Of a DNA stretch of 64,000 nt, positions 23,115 to 35,829 are shown piece by piece. Positions within the stretch are counted from its first letter, which is position 1, and every line of letters starts with the position of its first letter. Below the pieces are notes generated by a model. It was not told where the DNA came from, searched no databases, and worked only from the letters and a program-made list of their open reading frames with translations. The position numbers and the translations under genes were made by a program. The stretch covers positions 11,918,498-11,982,497 of the forward strand of contig CM042092.1 of NCBI GenBank assembly GCA_023512835.1. The letters run 5' to 3'. This DNA is from Taxillus chinensis. Taxonomy: Eukaryota; Streptophyta; Magnoliopsida; Santalales; Loranthaceae.

Positions 23115-24174
23115 CAGGGCCGCCTGCACTTTGAGGGCAAGTAAAATTCTACAATGAGGTCTCTTTAAGAGAAAAATCAGTAGCAATTCAGGATTTCACA
23201 TGTATTTGTACTTTTTTATAGTTGTGTTATATAATTATAATGGCTAGCTTATTACATGGATTCAATTCATCAATATCATAATTCATAGATTCTTTTTGTG
23301 ATATATATGTTGGGCAACTCACCACCATCATGACTAGAGTAATAATAGTATATTATTTAGAAAAATCAGTTAAGTTCTAGTTTTACAAATTTACCAAAGA
23401 CCATCATCAACTTATGGGAAAAAACACATCAAACATCTTCTAATTCTATGTTTTTCCATTGAAATAAAACTCATATTGAGGCTTATAACGGTCATCAAAG
23501 CCAGCAAAAAAAGTTAATCAAAATTGTAATATTTTAAAGTAGAGAGCAACCTTGACAGACAACCAATACCAATTGAGAATTTAGTGCATTAGATGCCAAT
23601 AAATATCTTATTCTCATTTCCGCATTCATGTTACGAGCCTATCACACACAATGACACAAAATAAGGCAGGCAAGCGGGCGGCAGTAAACCTGGGGGGTAG
23701 GGAGGAGAGGTAGCCAGGCATGGCCGGCCCTTGCAGAGAGACGATGAATGACGAACCCTTGTCTTTTACAGCCTTTGCTGATGGACCACCGCTGAGCTAG
23801 GGAGAGGAGAGACGATGGCTACCCAGGCACTAGCAACTAGAGGGAGAGGGACCAACGACAACTAAGGGGGCTTGTGCCTTCGCTGCTTTGCCAGAGGGAG
23901 AGCGCCAGAGAGGGACGGATGGTTGATTAGGGACAGAGATCAGATATGGCCAGTTGGCGATCGCTTTGCCAGAGGCCAAGTTAGACATCAAACGAGAGAG
24001 TTGATTTGTCAATCTGCAATTAACAATCAGAGAGGAGGAATTGGGAGAGGAATGGGATGTGAGTTGCAGCAGGCGACTGACAGAATGAGGCTACGTACGC
24101 TAATTTTTTTGGTCCCCTAAAATTTGGGAGCCTCAATAGTGGCTTTAAGTTGCAAAAGTGAAGGGCCAGGCCTG
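23115..24174. mobile_element. Probable non-autonomous hAT element, ~1.06 kb
   Basis: The left end starts CAGGGCCGCCTGCACTTT; the reverse complement of the right end starts CAGGCCTGGCCCTTCACTTT. Both resemble the CAGGGCCGG-type termini of plant hAT (Tip100-like) elements. Flanks are AATTACAG (23107-23114) and AATTATAG (24175-24182), an 8-bp duplication with one mismatch. The interior has a GC-richer patch (23660-24070) with frames on both strands but no transposase match. Imperfect ends lower confidence. Confidence 0.5.
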
Positions 24175-24182
24175 AATTATAG

Positions 24183-25228
24183 TTAATAATTGGATAGAGT
24201 AACCACCGAGGCATTAGATTTATTCTGCAACGACCAAATGCAAACTTTGAACTTATTCTGCAAGCATGCACCGAGGCATTAGATTTATTAATATTTTTTA
24301 TTTCAACTCTTTTTTTCTTTTTTCTTTCCTTTTTTAGTAGGAGTAGGAGTAGTAATGCATATATATCATCGTATTAGATGTCGTGTCGCTCATTTATCAT
24401 AGGAAAGACTACATGAGCCCCTTATGTTGCGGCCCATAGAACCCAACTTTAATGCTTTGCTGATTTCGGTCACAACCGGCCGATCGCATATTCTCAAAGA
24501 TAGATTTTTTTAGTAATTTAAATAAACTTTTAATTATCATGACTTTTTAGGTGTAAAAAATATTATAGTAATTCTTCGTAAATAAAGATTTATCGGTCAT
24601 TAGTTACCTATTGTTTTATTATTTTTTAAAGTTTTTTCTTTCTCTTCTTTTCAACATTGATTATTTTAATTAAAATAAAACCAAATCAACATTAAAAATT
24701 TAATATTTTTAATAAAAATGGAAGTAAATTTTAAAAATAAGATTAAAAATATGTGTAAAATGATTTTCTACATCTGAAAATAAAAAAAATTAAGAGAATG
24801 AAGAGCATTTTCAATTTTAATTTTATAAATTTAATTCTAATACTATTTTTTTTTTAATTTTACTTCATTGGTTAATGTAAATAAACGTGACAAAGAAAGA
24901 AAGAAATATTATATAAGGTAGAATAGTTTTTCAATATTTTATGCCAATAAGTGCATTAACACTAGTTTTTAAATATTTTTTTAATTTATATATTTAATTT
25001 ATTTTTTATTTTCCTATATAAATATATATTAAAATAATATTTTTACATTATATTCTTTAAATGCTTTTATAATTTATTATAAAATGAAAGTAATTAGGAG
25101 GGAAATAATCATACGAGGGAAAAGAGCAAAACGGGGAATGGCATCATGGGGTGGGGGTGTACGTTGAAGACCATGGCTTGAAGCGAATGGGTCATTTTTT
25201 CTGGACGTTTTCTTAAGCAAATGGACCG
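24183..25228. other. AT-rich upstream region of the PPR gene
   Basis: 'ccgaggcattagattta' occurs twice (24207 on and 24270 on). Otherwise the sequence is AT-rich with no coding signal. The promoter of the PPR gene must lie at the right end, but no clear TATA box can be singled out. Confidence 0.35.
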
Positions 25229-27325
25229 GTGATGCATTCCAGTGGAGGAGGCAGATTCATCCACGCTTTGTCTTCTTCTTCCCAAAACCCCACACAAAAT
25301 ACCCTGTTTTCCCTCTTCGATTTGGTTGAGAAATCCCTCTCCCTCACTCGGCAACTGCACTCAGTTCTCATCACCAATGGTCTCCACCAGTCAGTACTCT
25401 TCGGGTCCAAGCTCTGCGACGCCTATGTCCATGTGGGTTCTCTCCAGTTCGCCTCCAAGGCGTTCGTTCAAATTACCCACAAAAACGCTCGCTCGTGGAA
25501 CACCCTCCTTTCTGGGTACTCAAAAAATAATCTCTTCTCCGATGTCCTTCGGGTCTACAGATCAATGCGCGTGGATGGCAACTCAATTGATAGTTTCAGT
25601 TTGGTATTCGCTGTGAAGGCCTGTGTCGGATTATCATTGCCGAGCAATGGAAGGTCAGTTCATTGCTCTGCGATCAAGTCAGGTCTCGACGGAGGCCAGT
25701 ACGCCGCGCCCGCATTCTTAAACATGTATGCCGAAATGGGTTCTCTCGAGGACGCACGGAAGGTGTTCAATGAATGTCCTGAGAGAAACTCGGTCATCTG
25801 GGGTGCTATGATGAAAGGGTTCTTGAAGCACTCGTCGGAATTTGAGGTTTTCGAGCTGTTTTCTCAAATGAGGAGCTTGGGTTATGAATCCGGGGATGCT
25901 TTTACGTTGGGATGCTTGGTTCAGGCTTGTGGCAATGTCCTTGCTGTTAAGGAGGGAAAGGCATCTCATGGTTTGTGTGTGAAGAAAAACTTGCTGCATT
26001 CTAATGCTTGTTTGTACACGTCCGTTTTGGACATGTACATGAATTGTGGCCTTGTCGAGCATGGACTCGCTATATTTGAAGAATGTCAAGATCAAAGTGT
26101 AGTCATGTGGACTGCAGTAATTGCTGGTTTTTCGAAAAATGGAAGAGCTTGGGAAGCCATTTCCTTGTTCAGGCAGATGCTGGCGGAGTCCATTAGGCCT
26201 AATTTAGTAACATTTGGAAGCGTTCTTCATGCTTGCTCGGCTATTGGATCTCTTCTGCGAGGAAAGAGTGTCCATGGGTATATGATAAGAAATGGGATTG
26301 AGTTTGATGCAGTGAATTATAGCTCTTTCATTGACATGTATGCTAAGTGTGGTTGTATTCTAATGGCATGCAGGGTTTTCAATGAGATGCCAAAGAAAAA
26401 TGTATATTGTTGGAGTGCGCTGATCAATGGATTCGGAATGCATGGTTTGTACACCAAAGCGTTGGCTCTTTTTGATCAAATGAGGCTGGAAAATCTCTTT
26501 CCGAATTCCATAACATTTGTTTCGGTTCTGTCAGCTTGTAGCCATTCTGGGAAGGTTGAAGAGGGATTGAGTTATTTTAATTTGATGACTAAAGAATATG
26601 GAATTGCACCAGACGAGGAGCACTGTGCATGTGTGGTAGATTTGTTAGGCAGGGTAGGAAAAATTGATGAAGCGCTATCCTTCATTAGTAGCATGCCAAC
26701 GGAACCAAATGCCAGAACTTGGGGAGCTCTGCTGGGTGCATGTAGGATACATAAGCGAGTGGAGCTAGCTGAAGAAGTTGCTGAGAAGCTACTTCATTTA
26801 GAACCTGATAGGTCCACTGTGTATGTCTTGCTTTCCAATATTTATGCTGATGCTGGCATGTGGGATATGGTGAAGAAGATGAGATTACAAATGAGTGAGA
26901 AAGGGTTCCAGAAAACCATAGCGTATACCTCAATTGAAGTTGACAATGAGTTACATGTGTTCAGTTCTAAGGACGTAACTACTTTCAAGAACACAGAGAT
27001 TGAGGCCCTTTGGAATTCTCTTCGGAAGCGGATGGGAGAACTCGGTTATGTGCCAGATATTAGTTTTGTTCTTCATGACGTGGATGATGAGGCAAAGCGA
27101 GAAATTCTTTGTGGGCATAGTGAAAAACTGGCTATTTTGTATGGTCTTTTAAATGTCCGAGAAGGAATGCCAATAAGGATAATGAAGAACTTGAGAGTAT
27201 GTGGTGACTGTCATACCGCAAGCAAGTTCATATCTTTGATCACTGGGAGGAAAATTATAATGAGAGATACCAGGAGATTTCACCATTTTCAAGATGGAGT
27301 TTGCTCTTGTGGTGATTATTGGTGA
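25229..27325 (+). CDS. PPR protein of the PLS-E-DYW class, probable organellar RNA-editing factor
   Basis: Intronless, 698 residues, typical of plant PLS-class PPR genes. Repeats start near residue 45 with motifs such as [68 protein letters not shown] and [15 protein letters not shown]. The E/E+ region follows from about residue 500 ([15 protein letters not shown], then [16 protein letters not shown]). A full DYW cytidine-deaminase domain begins near [20 protein letters not shown] and has the zinc/catalytic signature HSEKLA, the CGDCH pair, and the C-terminal CSCGDYW. The family binds specific organellar RNAs and directs C-to-U editing. Many blocks, for example [12 protein letters not shown] and [10 protein letters not shown], resemble Arabidopsis At1g06140 (MEF3, mitochondrial) as I remember it; orthology needs a search. 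The N-terminus ([20 protein letters not shown]) is Ser-rich and low in acid, consistent with an organelle transit peptide. Confidence 0.95.
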   Translation: MMHSSGGGRFIHALSSSSQNPTQNTLFSLFDLVEKSLSLTRQLHSVLITNGLHQSVLFGSKLCDAYVHVGSLQFASKAFVQITHKNARSWNTLLSGYSKNNLFSDVLRVYRSMRVDGNSIDSFSLVFAVKACVGLSLPSNGRSVHCSAIKSGLDGGQYAAPAFLNMYAEMGSLEDARKVFNECPERNSVIWGAMMKGFLKHSSEFEVFELFSQMRSLGYESGDAFTLGCLVQACGNVLAVKEGKASHGLCVKKNLLHSNACLYTSVLDMYMNCGLVEHGLAIFEECQDQSVVMWTAVIAGFSKNGRAWEAISLFRQMLAESIRPNLVTFGSVLHACSAIGSLLRGKSVHGYMIRNGIEFDAVNYSSFIDMYAKCGCILMACRVFNEMPKKNVYCWSALINGFGMHGLYTKALALFDQMRLENLFPNSITFVSVLSACSHSGKVEEGLSYFNLMTKEYGIAPDEEHCACVVDLLGRVGKIDEALSFISSMPTEPNARTWGALLGACRIHKRVELAEEVAEKLLHLEPDRSTVYVLLSNIYADAGMWDMVKKMRLQMSEKGFQKTIAYTSIEVDNELHVFSSKDVTTFKNTEIEALWNSLRKRMGELGYVPDISFVLHDVDDEAKREILCGHSEKLAILYGLLNVREGMPIRIMKNLRVCGDCHTASKFISLITGRKIIMRDTRRFHHFQDGVCSCGDYW

Positions 27326-29086
27326 ATGGCAATGAAGCATATGTATTAAGCTGAGAGAAATTTAATGAGTTGCTAAATTTTTTACGTTCTGATATTGGAT
27401 GTGCACATCAGGGTGAGGCTCCTTTAGCACCTTTCTATGCGAGTCCTCTAATATTTGAATGCACTAATGTGGTGTTAGAATTGATGTTGCTAAATTAATG
27501 TTGGAATTGATGGGAAACATATATGACATTGCTTTGTTCTCCATATTCAGCACTATGTTGTTTTGTGATTTCCCTTGGCATTCACATAAATTAAACAAAC
27601 ATTGCAACTGTAGAGTGAATAAAATTTTGAATGGAGAAACCCTCCCCTGCTGCCACGAACTTAGAAAGCCCCAATCCTCCATGCTGCCATATCTCCTCTA
27701 TCGTTACTCGATAGCATCATTACTAGGTAGCCTGCGCTTTCACTGCCACCGCGGTTTTTTTCCCCCTCCAAATCATTTAATACAAGTACTTGAACTCCAT
27801 AGAATGTGTCATTTGCCTGAAATTGCCCAAATTATGGAGGTCAAGTGCTTGTATTCGAGAAACAGGAAAAATTAACATGAAACATAAAAAAAAAAAAACA
27901 TGGAAGGAGTTTCGTCGCCATCTTCCTGACCCCCCAGAAGAAAATGTAAGCATGCATGATGGATTCAAATATTGGGATTTAAGAGCCCAAGCTGCGGTTG
28001 TATCATATATATAACCATGAGTGTCGAACGAAAACATTAATGGGCAGCACAATGTAGATGCATGGCTTCAATACCCTCAAATCAATCTCGTCTTATGGAG
28101 AGTAAAACCCCAACCAAAATTCTCGTTATCGATGGCCCGACCAAATCATCGCCGCCGTCGATGTCCTCTCGCTGAATAGATCCTCATGATAGCAAAATAG
28201 CAACATCAATCTCATCAAAAAGCAGCACCATTGCCTCACCCTCCTCATCTTGCACTTTGTTTGTTCGAGTCCTGTCCGCTATGTACAATTAAAATTCTTA
28301 ATCTTAATTTTTACTTTAACTAAACTTATTAACGATTGTGATTTTTTACTTTTTTTTTTTTTTCCATATGTTGTATATCATTTCGATTAACTAATAATTA
28401 CTTAATTTTAATTGTACATAGCATTATTTTTTAATAAAATAATTCTATTACAGTCTTTTGAGTTGTAATGTATATTTAATGGTTAATAAGTTTTAATGTA
28501 TACATCAAATCATAACAACAACATTTATAAGAACAAAAATATTTTATGTAATTTTGAGTATATTATCATAAAATTATAACTAATTAAACAATCTTTTTCA
28601 ATTTTCACAATTATTCATCAATTACACAATCTACTGTAACATTGTATTATTCACCAATCATCGCAACATATACTAACATTTCACGACTCCGCCCATAATA
28701 ATAATAATAATAATAATAATCTTGGTTTTGCCAAGAATTGACAGAGCTTGGAAGTCAAACAAGATTGCTTCTCATGAGTTTATGACTAACTAAATCATCA
28801 GCTCTCTCCCGCCAAGATGGCCGTTACATTTTTACACCTGACGTAACCGTTTTTCTCTCCTACTTCTGTTAATCCGTGAAACTGTCGACATATTTTTTTC
28901 CCTGTTATAAACAAACAAATAAACTATATCAATCTCTCAGTCGTCTTCCCCACACACACACACATATGATATATGTGTGTGTACACACGCACGCGCACAC
29001 ACGATTGATTCATTAGACTGTTAAAGAAACAAACAAACAAACAAACAATCAAGCAAGAACACAGATTCACAGTCACACCAAAAGAA
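27326..29086. other. Intergenic between PPR and ARF genes
   Basis: No gene supported. Frames at 27498-27875 and 27777-28052 overlap on opposite strands and look like chance. An ATA trinucleotide run lies at 28696-28721. The last ~170 bases (ca. 28920-29086) are the likely ARF 5' UTR with CA/GT-rich palindromic sequence and an AAAC repeat at about 29026-29047. Confidence 0.35.
28952..28981. repeat. CA/TG inverted repeat in the presumed ARF leader
   Basis: A (CA)n run, then catatgatatatg, then (TG)n forms a near-perfect palindrome about 105-135 bases upstream of the ARF start codon, followed by more CA-rich sequence. If transcribed it could form a hairpin in the leader. Confidence 0.7.
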
Positions 29087-30228
29087 ATGGTGGATTCAGG
29101 AAAGGAGGTAGCGGTAGACACGAGCAAGGGAAACTCAACGGTGGACGATGAGGTTTTCTGGCATGCTTGTGCCGGAAAGCTGGTGGACGTCCCTCCGGTG
29201 AACACTAAGGTCTACTACATCCCTCAAGCCCACGCCGAACACGCCTCAACCCCCTTGGCTTTCGGCCGCGACAACCTCATCGCACCGCTCGTCGCCTGCA
29301 GAGTCACCGCCGTCAAGCTCAAGGCCTATCGCCACTCCGACAGGCTCTACGCCAAAATCATGTTGCTTCCCATCCACGACGACAGCGATGACGACGATGA
29401 CAGCAGCAGCGGAGGTGGCGGAGGAGGCGGAGCCAATGCCTCCTCGTCCTCGTTGCCACTTCCGTTTGCGCAGGTGATGACGCTGGAGAATGACACGGAT
29501 CCCCCCGACGGCTGATTGGGCGGAACAGATCTTCCCGCCGGTGAACTACAAGGCCTATCCTCCGGCCAACGTCGTCGTGGCCAGGGATGTCCACGGCGAG
29601 ACCTGGAGATTCAGTCGCGTCTACTCCGGGACGCCTCCGGACGTCTCCGTCTTCATCACGGGGTGGTCGAATTTCGCCGACCGCAAGAACCTCGGTGCCG
29701 GGGACTCCGCTGTGTTCTTCAAGCCAGCGCCGGATGGGGAGGTCCGCGTCGGAATCCGCCGCGGCTGCAACGTCGGCCGCGACGGAGGAGGGACGGTGGA
29801 GGCGGAGGCGGTGATCGAAGCGGCGAAGCTGGCCTCGTATGGGAGGGCGTTCAAGGTGGAGTACCACCCAGGGGTTCCAGCGGGGGCCACGGCTAGTCTG
29901 CCGCTGCCGGGGTTCTGTCTGAGGGCTTCCGAGGTGAAACCGGCGCTTAAGGTGGAGTGGAGCGCGGGAATGAGGCTTCAGATGGTGGTCGAAACGAGCA
30001 GGTCTCAGTTGATTCCGTACACGGGAACCGTGTCTTCTGTCGGTGATTATGATCCCGAAGACTGGCCCACCTCACCATGGAGGCGTCTCAAGGTATGCAA
30101 GAACTAAATACATTAATTACATTGTATTTCTTGAGGTGCATGTGTGTTTGAAGTTTGAACTATATACATTAATTATAATATTTGTATTTCTTGAACAGTC
30201 TAATCTGGCTTGCTTTAATTGTACATAC

Positions 30229-30260
<32 letters not shown>

Positions 30261-30791
30261 GTTACTGTTTTTCAGTATACAACTAGAACTAGTCACGGAT
30301 AAGTTGTTTAATTGACATAGCTTTCTTGTTTGTTACTCAAAATTAGATTTGCATTGGATATTAATAAACATGTCAAATATTGTTCTCTAACGGCAACTTT
30401 CTTTGTTTTTTGTTGCCGTATAGTCATAGATTAGAACAATGTGTGTGTGGTGGCATCGGCCATTTAATTTAAAATTAGAGTTTTTTACCCTGCAAGGTGT
30501 GTTCAAGCAGGAGCCTAGCTGTCTAGTAGTTACTGTATAGATATTATAATTAATCTGTGGTCAAATTAATTTGTTGGATGCTTATGCTTTTCGACTGCTG
30601 TATGTAACCATGCACGTATACAATACAACCCGCAGGTGACATGGGATGAACAAAACCTGTTTGATGGCCTGGAGCGGGTGAGCTCATGGATGGTTGAGCC
30701 GCTACCAGACTTGCCCGGTACTGAAGATTCCTCTCCCCCATCCTCATCCAACACCTCAACTGCAAGGAAAAGGCCAAGACTCTCGGAATGA
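29087..30791 (+). CDS. Short, divergent auxin response factor (ARF10/16/17-like), 1-bp frameshift in the B3 domain
   Basis: Two exons, 29087-30092 and 30636-30791, join in phase 0 (WRRLK|VTWDEQ). The N-terminus has the ARF hallmark FWHACAGKLVDVPPVNTKVY followed by YIPQAHAEHAS. A low-complexity Asp/Ser/Gly insert sits at residues ~103-130. The B3 domain follows (FAQVMTLEND ... DVHGETWRFSRVYSGTPPDV ... GWSNFADRKNLGAGDS), then the Auxin_resp region (AAKLASYGRAFKVEYHPG ... DPEDWPTSPWRRLKVTWDEQ). A run of six C at about 29499-29504 (five expected) breaks the frame at the B3 start, with a TGA at 29513-29515; removing one C restores it. A 55-nt intron would also bridge the break but is shorter than usual in plants. 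The B3 lacks the usual GGFSVPR segment, and the DNA-contact loop RGTPRRHLLTTGW of typical ARFs is SGTPPDVSVFITGW here. The protein stops after ~390 residues at ARKRPRLSE (possible nuclear signal), without a middle region, PB1 domain or visible miR160 site. Confidence 0.85.
30223..30262. repeat. TA microsatellite in ARF intron
   Basis: (TA)n with single interruptions lies within the 543-bp ARF intron (30093-30635). Confidence 0.9.
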
Positions 30792-31529
30792 AAAATGATC
30801 CTATATGGTTGATTGCTATACCTGTTTTAATTTCCTTGGTTTGATTGTTCATTTGTTCGTGTTGTTTTGGATTTTGCGGGTGATTTTACGTGCTTTTTGA
30901 TGCAAAATTGGACATCTCTCGTAGGCAAATTCTCGTATGATACTTTGACCTTCTGTAGATACAGGTTTGGAAAGAAGAAAATTTTCAATTTTTAAGCATG
31001 ACGTCGTCATAATCTTTCATTTTCACCCAACAGATCGACGGGTCCAGCTACAAAAATCCTTATGTAATAGCTAAGCAAAAACACAACAGAAAGCCAATGT
31101 ACCGGTTTTCTCATGTACCTGAAATGCAAATCAATATATGCGCAGTTCTTAACATTGAAGTTTGAATTCATCTCTATTTACAAAATGTACGGTGGCTACG
31201 TTGACATAAACGTCACTAACCTTCAATTATTTGAGCTTTGCATGCACTTCGCTTTTACACGTGAAGAAAAGGGGCGAGCATAATTTATATGTGTGTGTGT
31301 GTGTGTGTTTTTTATTAACACACCCACATAAGAAAGACCTAAACATTTAAGGAGAAATTGACTAAAATACCCTTGAGAAATCAGTGATCCTTCCTGATGG
31401 TAAATAGATATTGGTGGGGTGGGGGGGGGGGTTGGGTTTGGGTTGTTGTTTTGGGTTGTTTGTTTGTTTTTTTTTTTTTTTTTTTTTTTTTGTTTTTTTT
31501 TTTTTTTTTTTTGTTTTGTTTTTTTTTTG

Positions 31530-31624
<95 letters not shown>

Positions 31625-31660
31625 TGGGGGGGGGGGGGGGGGGGGTGTTTTGGTTTTGTT

Positions 31661-31693
<33 letters not shown>

Positions 31694-33840
31694 GGGGGGT
31701 TTTTTTTTTTTTTTTGTTTTTTTGGGGGGTGTTGTTGGTTTTTTTAAAAGGGGTAAATGAAATTGGTTGAAAAAAATAGTTTTTGTTGTATTTAGATCTG
31801 ATGTTATTTGTTTTGGTAAAGCTTTAAAATTAACCCTTGGTTATGAGAGATGTGTTGTATATAAGCCTATGAAAAAGCAACACCAATTGGCAAGCCGATC
31901 AAAATGAGAAAAAAAAAAACAAAAGAAACGAAGAAATGTGAAGATTCATTTAGATAAAGAGTAGATCTTATTTATTGTTAATGGAGTATATAATCATGGT
32001 CATACTAAACATTCTAATAGCTACTCATTAGGAGGGAAATTAACCTGTAAATGAGAAAGAAGTACTAATTGATATGACTAAGAGTATGCTTCAACTTAAA
32101 AACATATCAACTACAATCAAATAAAAGAATGAAAGCAATGTAAACGGTTTGTCCGTACAATCTACAATGAACGGAAACAAATTAGATTGACCAAGAAAAC
32201 GGGTAGATTATAGATATAATATTTGTTAGGTAAGTTAGATGAGTTTGACTACATTTATTAGTATTGGTGCATTGAAGGTACAATTTAATTGACCCATATA
32301 TTTTAAGCACATTTACACGATATTATTTTATTATATACATATTCGCGTGTTAATATTGAATTACATGTACTAGATGAACTATTATTAACTGTCATTATTG
32401 GAGATCATTAGGGTGATGTCAACTAACTTAACTTTTAATGTGACATTTGTATATCTTCAATCAAAGCATGTGGAAAACTATACTTGAGCATTAAACAGAT
32501 TAAAACCATGAAGGACAACAAATATATGTCTAAGTGTAATTATAACCAATAGAGAGTTAGGTCTCATGAAAGCCATTAAAACAATATTCTCCAATGCCAA
32601 TCATATGTTATGCAAATGACATACATTGAAGAATATTTGGACAAAATGTATGTCATTGTTTGGGAGCAAAGAGAAATTTGAGACATTTATGGACTCATGG
32701 ACTATACTTGTACACTCAAAATCAACATTATCATATGAGAAACATGTTAGTCAACTTCATGAAGATTCTTGTAAATATCCTTGAGTCCTGGAATATATTT
32801 CTTTCACATGGGTGGTTCTGTATCATGAAATGTTTGTTTCTACATGAATATGAAAAATGAAGCATTGTGATAATATTACACAAACAAGTTAGCTATTTCA
32901 AGAAACATGCTTATCGAATTTCAGTTTTTAAATTTCTATATATCAATTATATTTGTTTACGTACATTGTTTTTGCATTATTTGAATACAGGTGAGAGCAC
33001 TCACTTAAACTTGAAGAAGGTTGTCCTGTTCCCGATTCTAAAGGATTGAAATCAAGAGTGTGAATTGCCCACACATATACTTAAAAGGTCAAGAAATTTA
33101 TGATAATTACTTAAAAGAGACAAACACAATGGGTATTGTCTCATTTGCCTTATACTATCATACAATATGAGTACAAATGTACTCCCACAATGACATGCAA
33201 CCAATTTTAAAATATAAAAATTATCATATTATTAACATCAGTCACCTCATAAAAACATAAGTCAATTCTTTATAACTGTTCACAAATTTTCATTCAGGAA
33301 TAAATTCTAAGTAAAGCAAATAAAAATCAAACAAGATTTAAAAAAAAAGATAACTGTCTATTTGCAAGTTTAGATTTTTGTGATCAATACTGTTTTGGCT
33401 ATAACTTTTTTATTTTAGATTGTAAGTCTTCAAATTTTGTCTTTTATCATTTAGTGCTAGTCTTGAGGCATTTTGATGTTACTTTAAAGTACTTCCATTT
33501 TGGATTTCATTGTTGAGTTTGATTGCAATTTGATCCAACAATAATTCTTCTCTGATTGTTTAACACAGGTAGCTTGAAAATAAAAATATAAAAAATAATA
33601 ATTTTAATTTAAAAAAAAACTAAATTACCCATTAACTTATAATAAATTTTAAAAGTAATATATCAAACAATAACTAACTTATAAAAAATTAATATCAATT
33701 TAATAAATTACCAAATAAATTATAAATAAAAAAAGAAACGTCGTTATAACGGTCATCGTCGGTGGAGCGGTGACGCGACGTTTACGGCCATCCTTTTACG
33801 AGAAGCCATCGTGAAGCCTCCCTCCCTCGTCCCCCCCCTC
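30792..33840. other. AT-rich intergenic region with low-complexity tracts
   Basis: A GT microsatellite lies at 31291-31309. The G/T-only tract at 31411-31745 is listed separately. The rest to 33840 has short frames without family resemblance (e.g. 32660-32860) and AT-rich spacer. Two telling phrases for a gene promoter appear only at the right end, near 33851. Confidence 0.35.
31411..31745. repeat. 335-base tract containing only G and T
   Basis: No A or C occurs on the plus strand across the whole tract, which alternates long T runs (up to about 60) with G runs (up to about 20). Apparent Phe/Gly/Trp-only reading frames in all three plus frames are by-products of this composition and are not genes. 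Confidence 0.95.
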
Positions 33841-33850
33841 ACTCACTCTT

Positions 33851-33872
33851 CACGTGGGTGTATATATATAAG
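33851..33872 (+). promoter_or_regulatory. G-box and TATA box of the polyubiquitin promoter
   Basis: CACGTG at 33851-33856 is followed five bases later by TATATATATAAG (33861-33872). With a TATA-to-start spacing near 30, transcription would begin about 33895-33905, giving a leader exon that ends at the donor at 33959. G-boxes are bound by bZIP and bHLH factors. Confidence 0.7.
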
Positions 33873-33958
33873 ACGCCTTGTTTCTTCCTTCTTCGTCGTG
33901 CTGATTTCTTCTCTGCGTTCCTGCTTTGCAAGTTCCTGACTCCTCTTTCGCCTTCAAG

Positions 33959-35829
<1,871 letters not shown>

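Noticed and set aside
29474..29528. 55-nt intron in the ARF that would remove the frameshift
   Set aside because: Shorter than normal plant introns, and it would delete sequence that aligns with the B3 domain; the extra C is a simpler explanation.
29358..29867. 169-codon minus-strand Arg/Asp-rich frame over the ARF
   Set aside because: Antisense shadow of a GC-rich exon.
31397..31770. Three overlapping plus-strand frames of 113-119 codons, almost pure Phe/Gly/Trp
   Set aside because: By-product of the G/T-only tract; no protein family looks like this.
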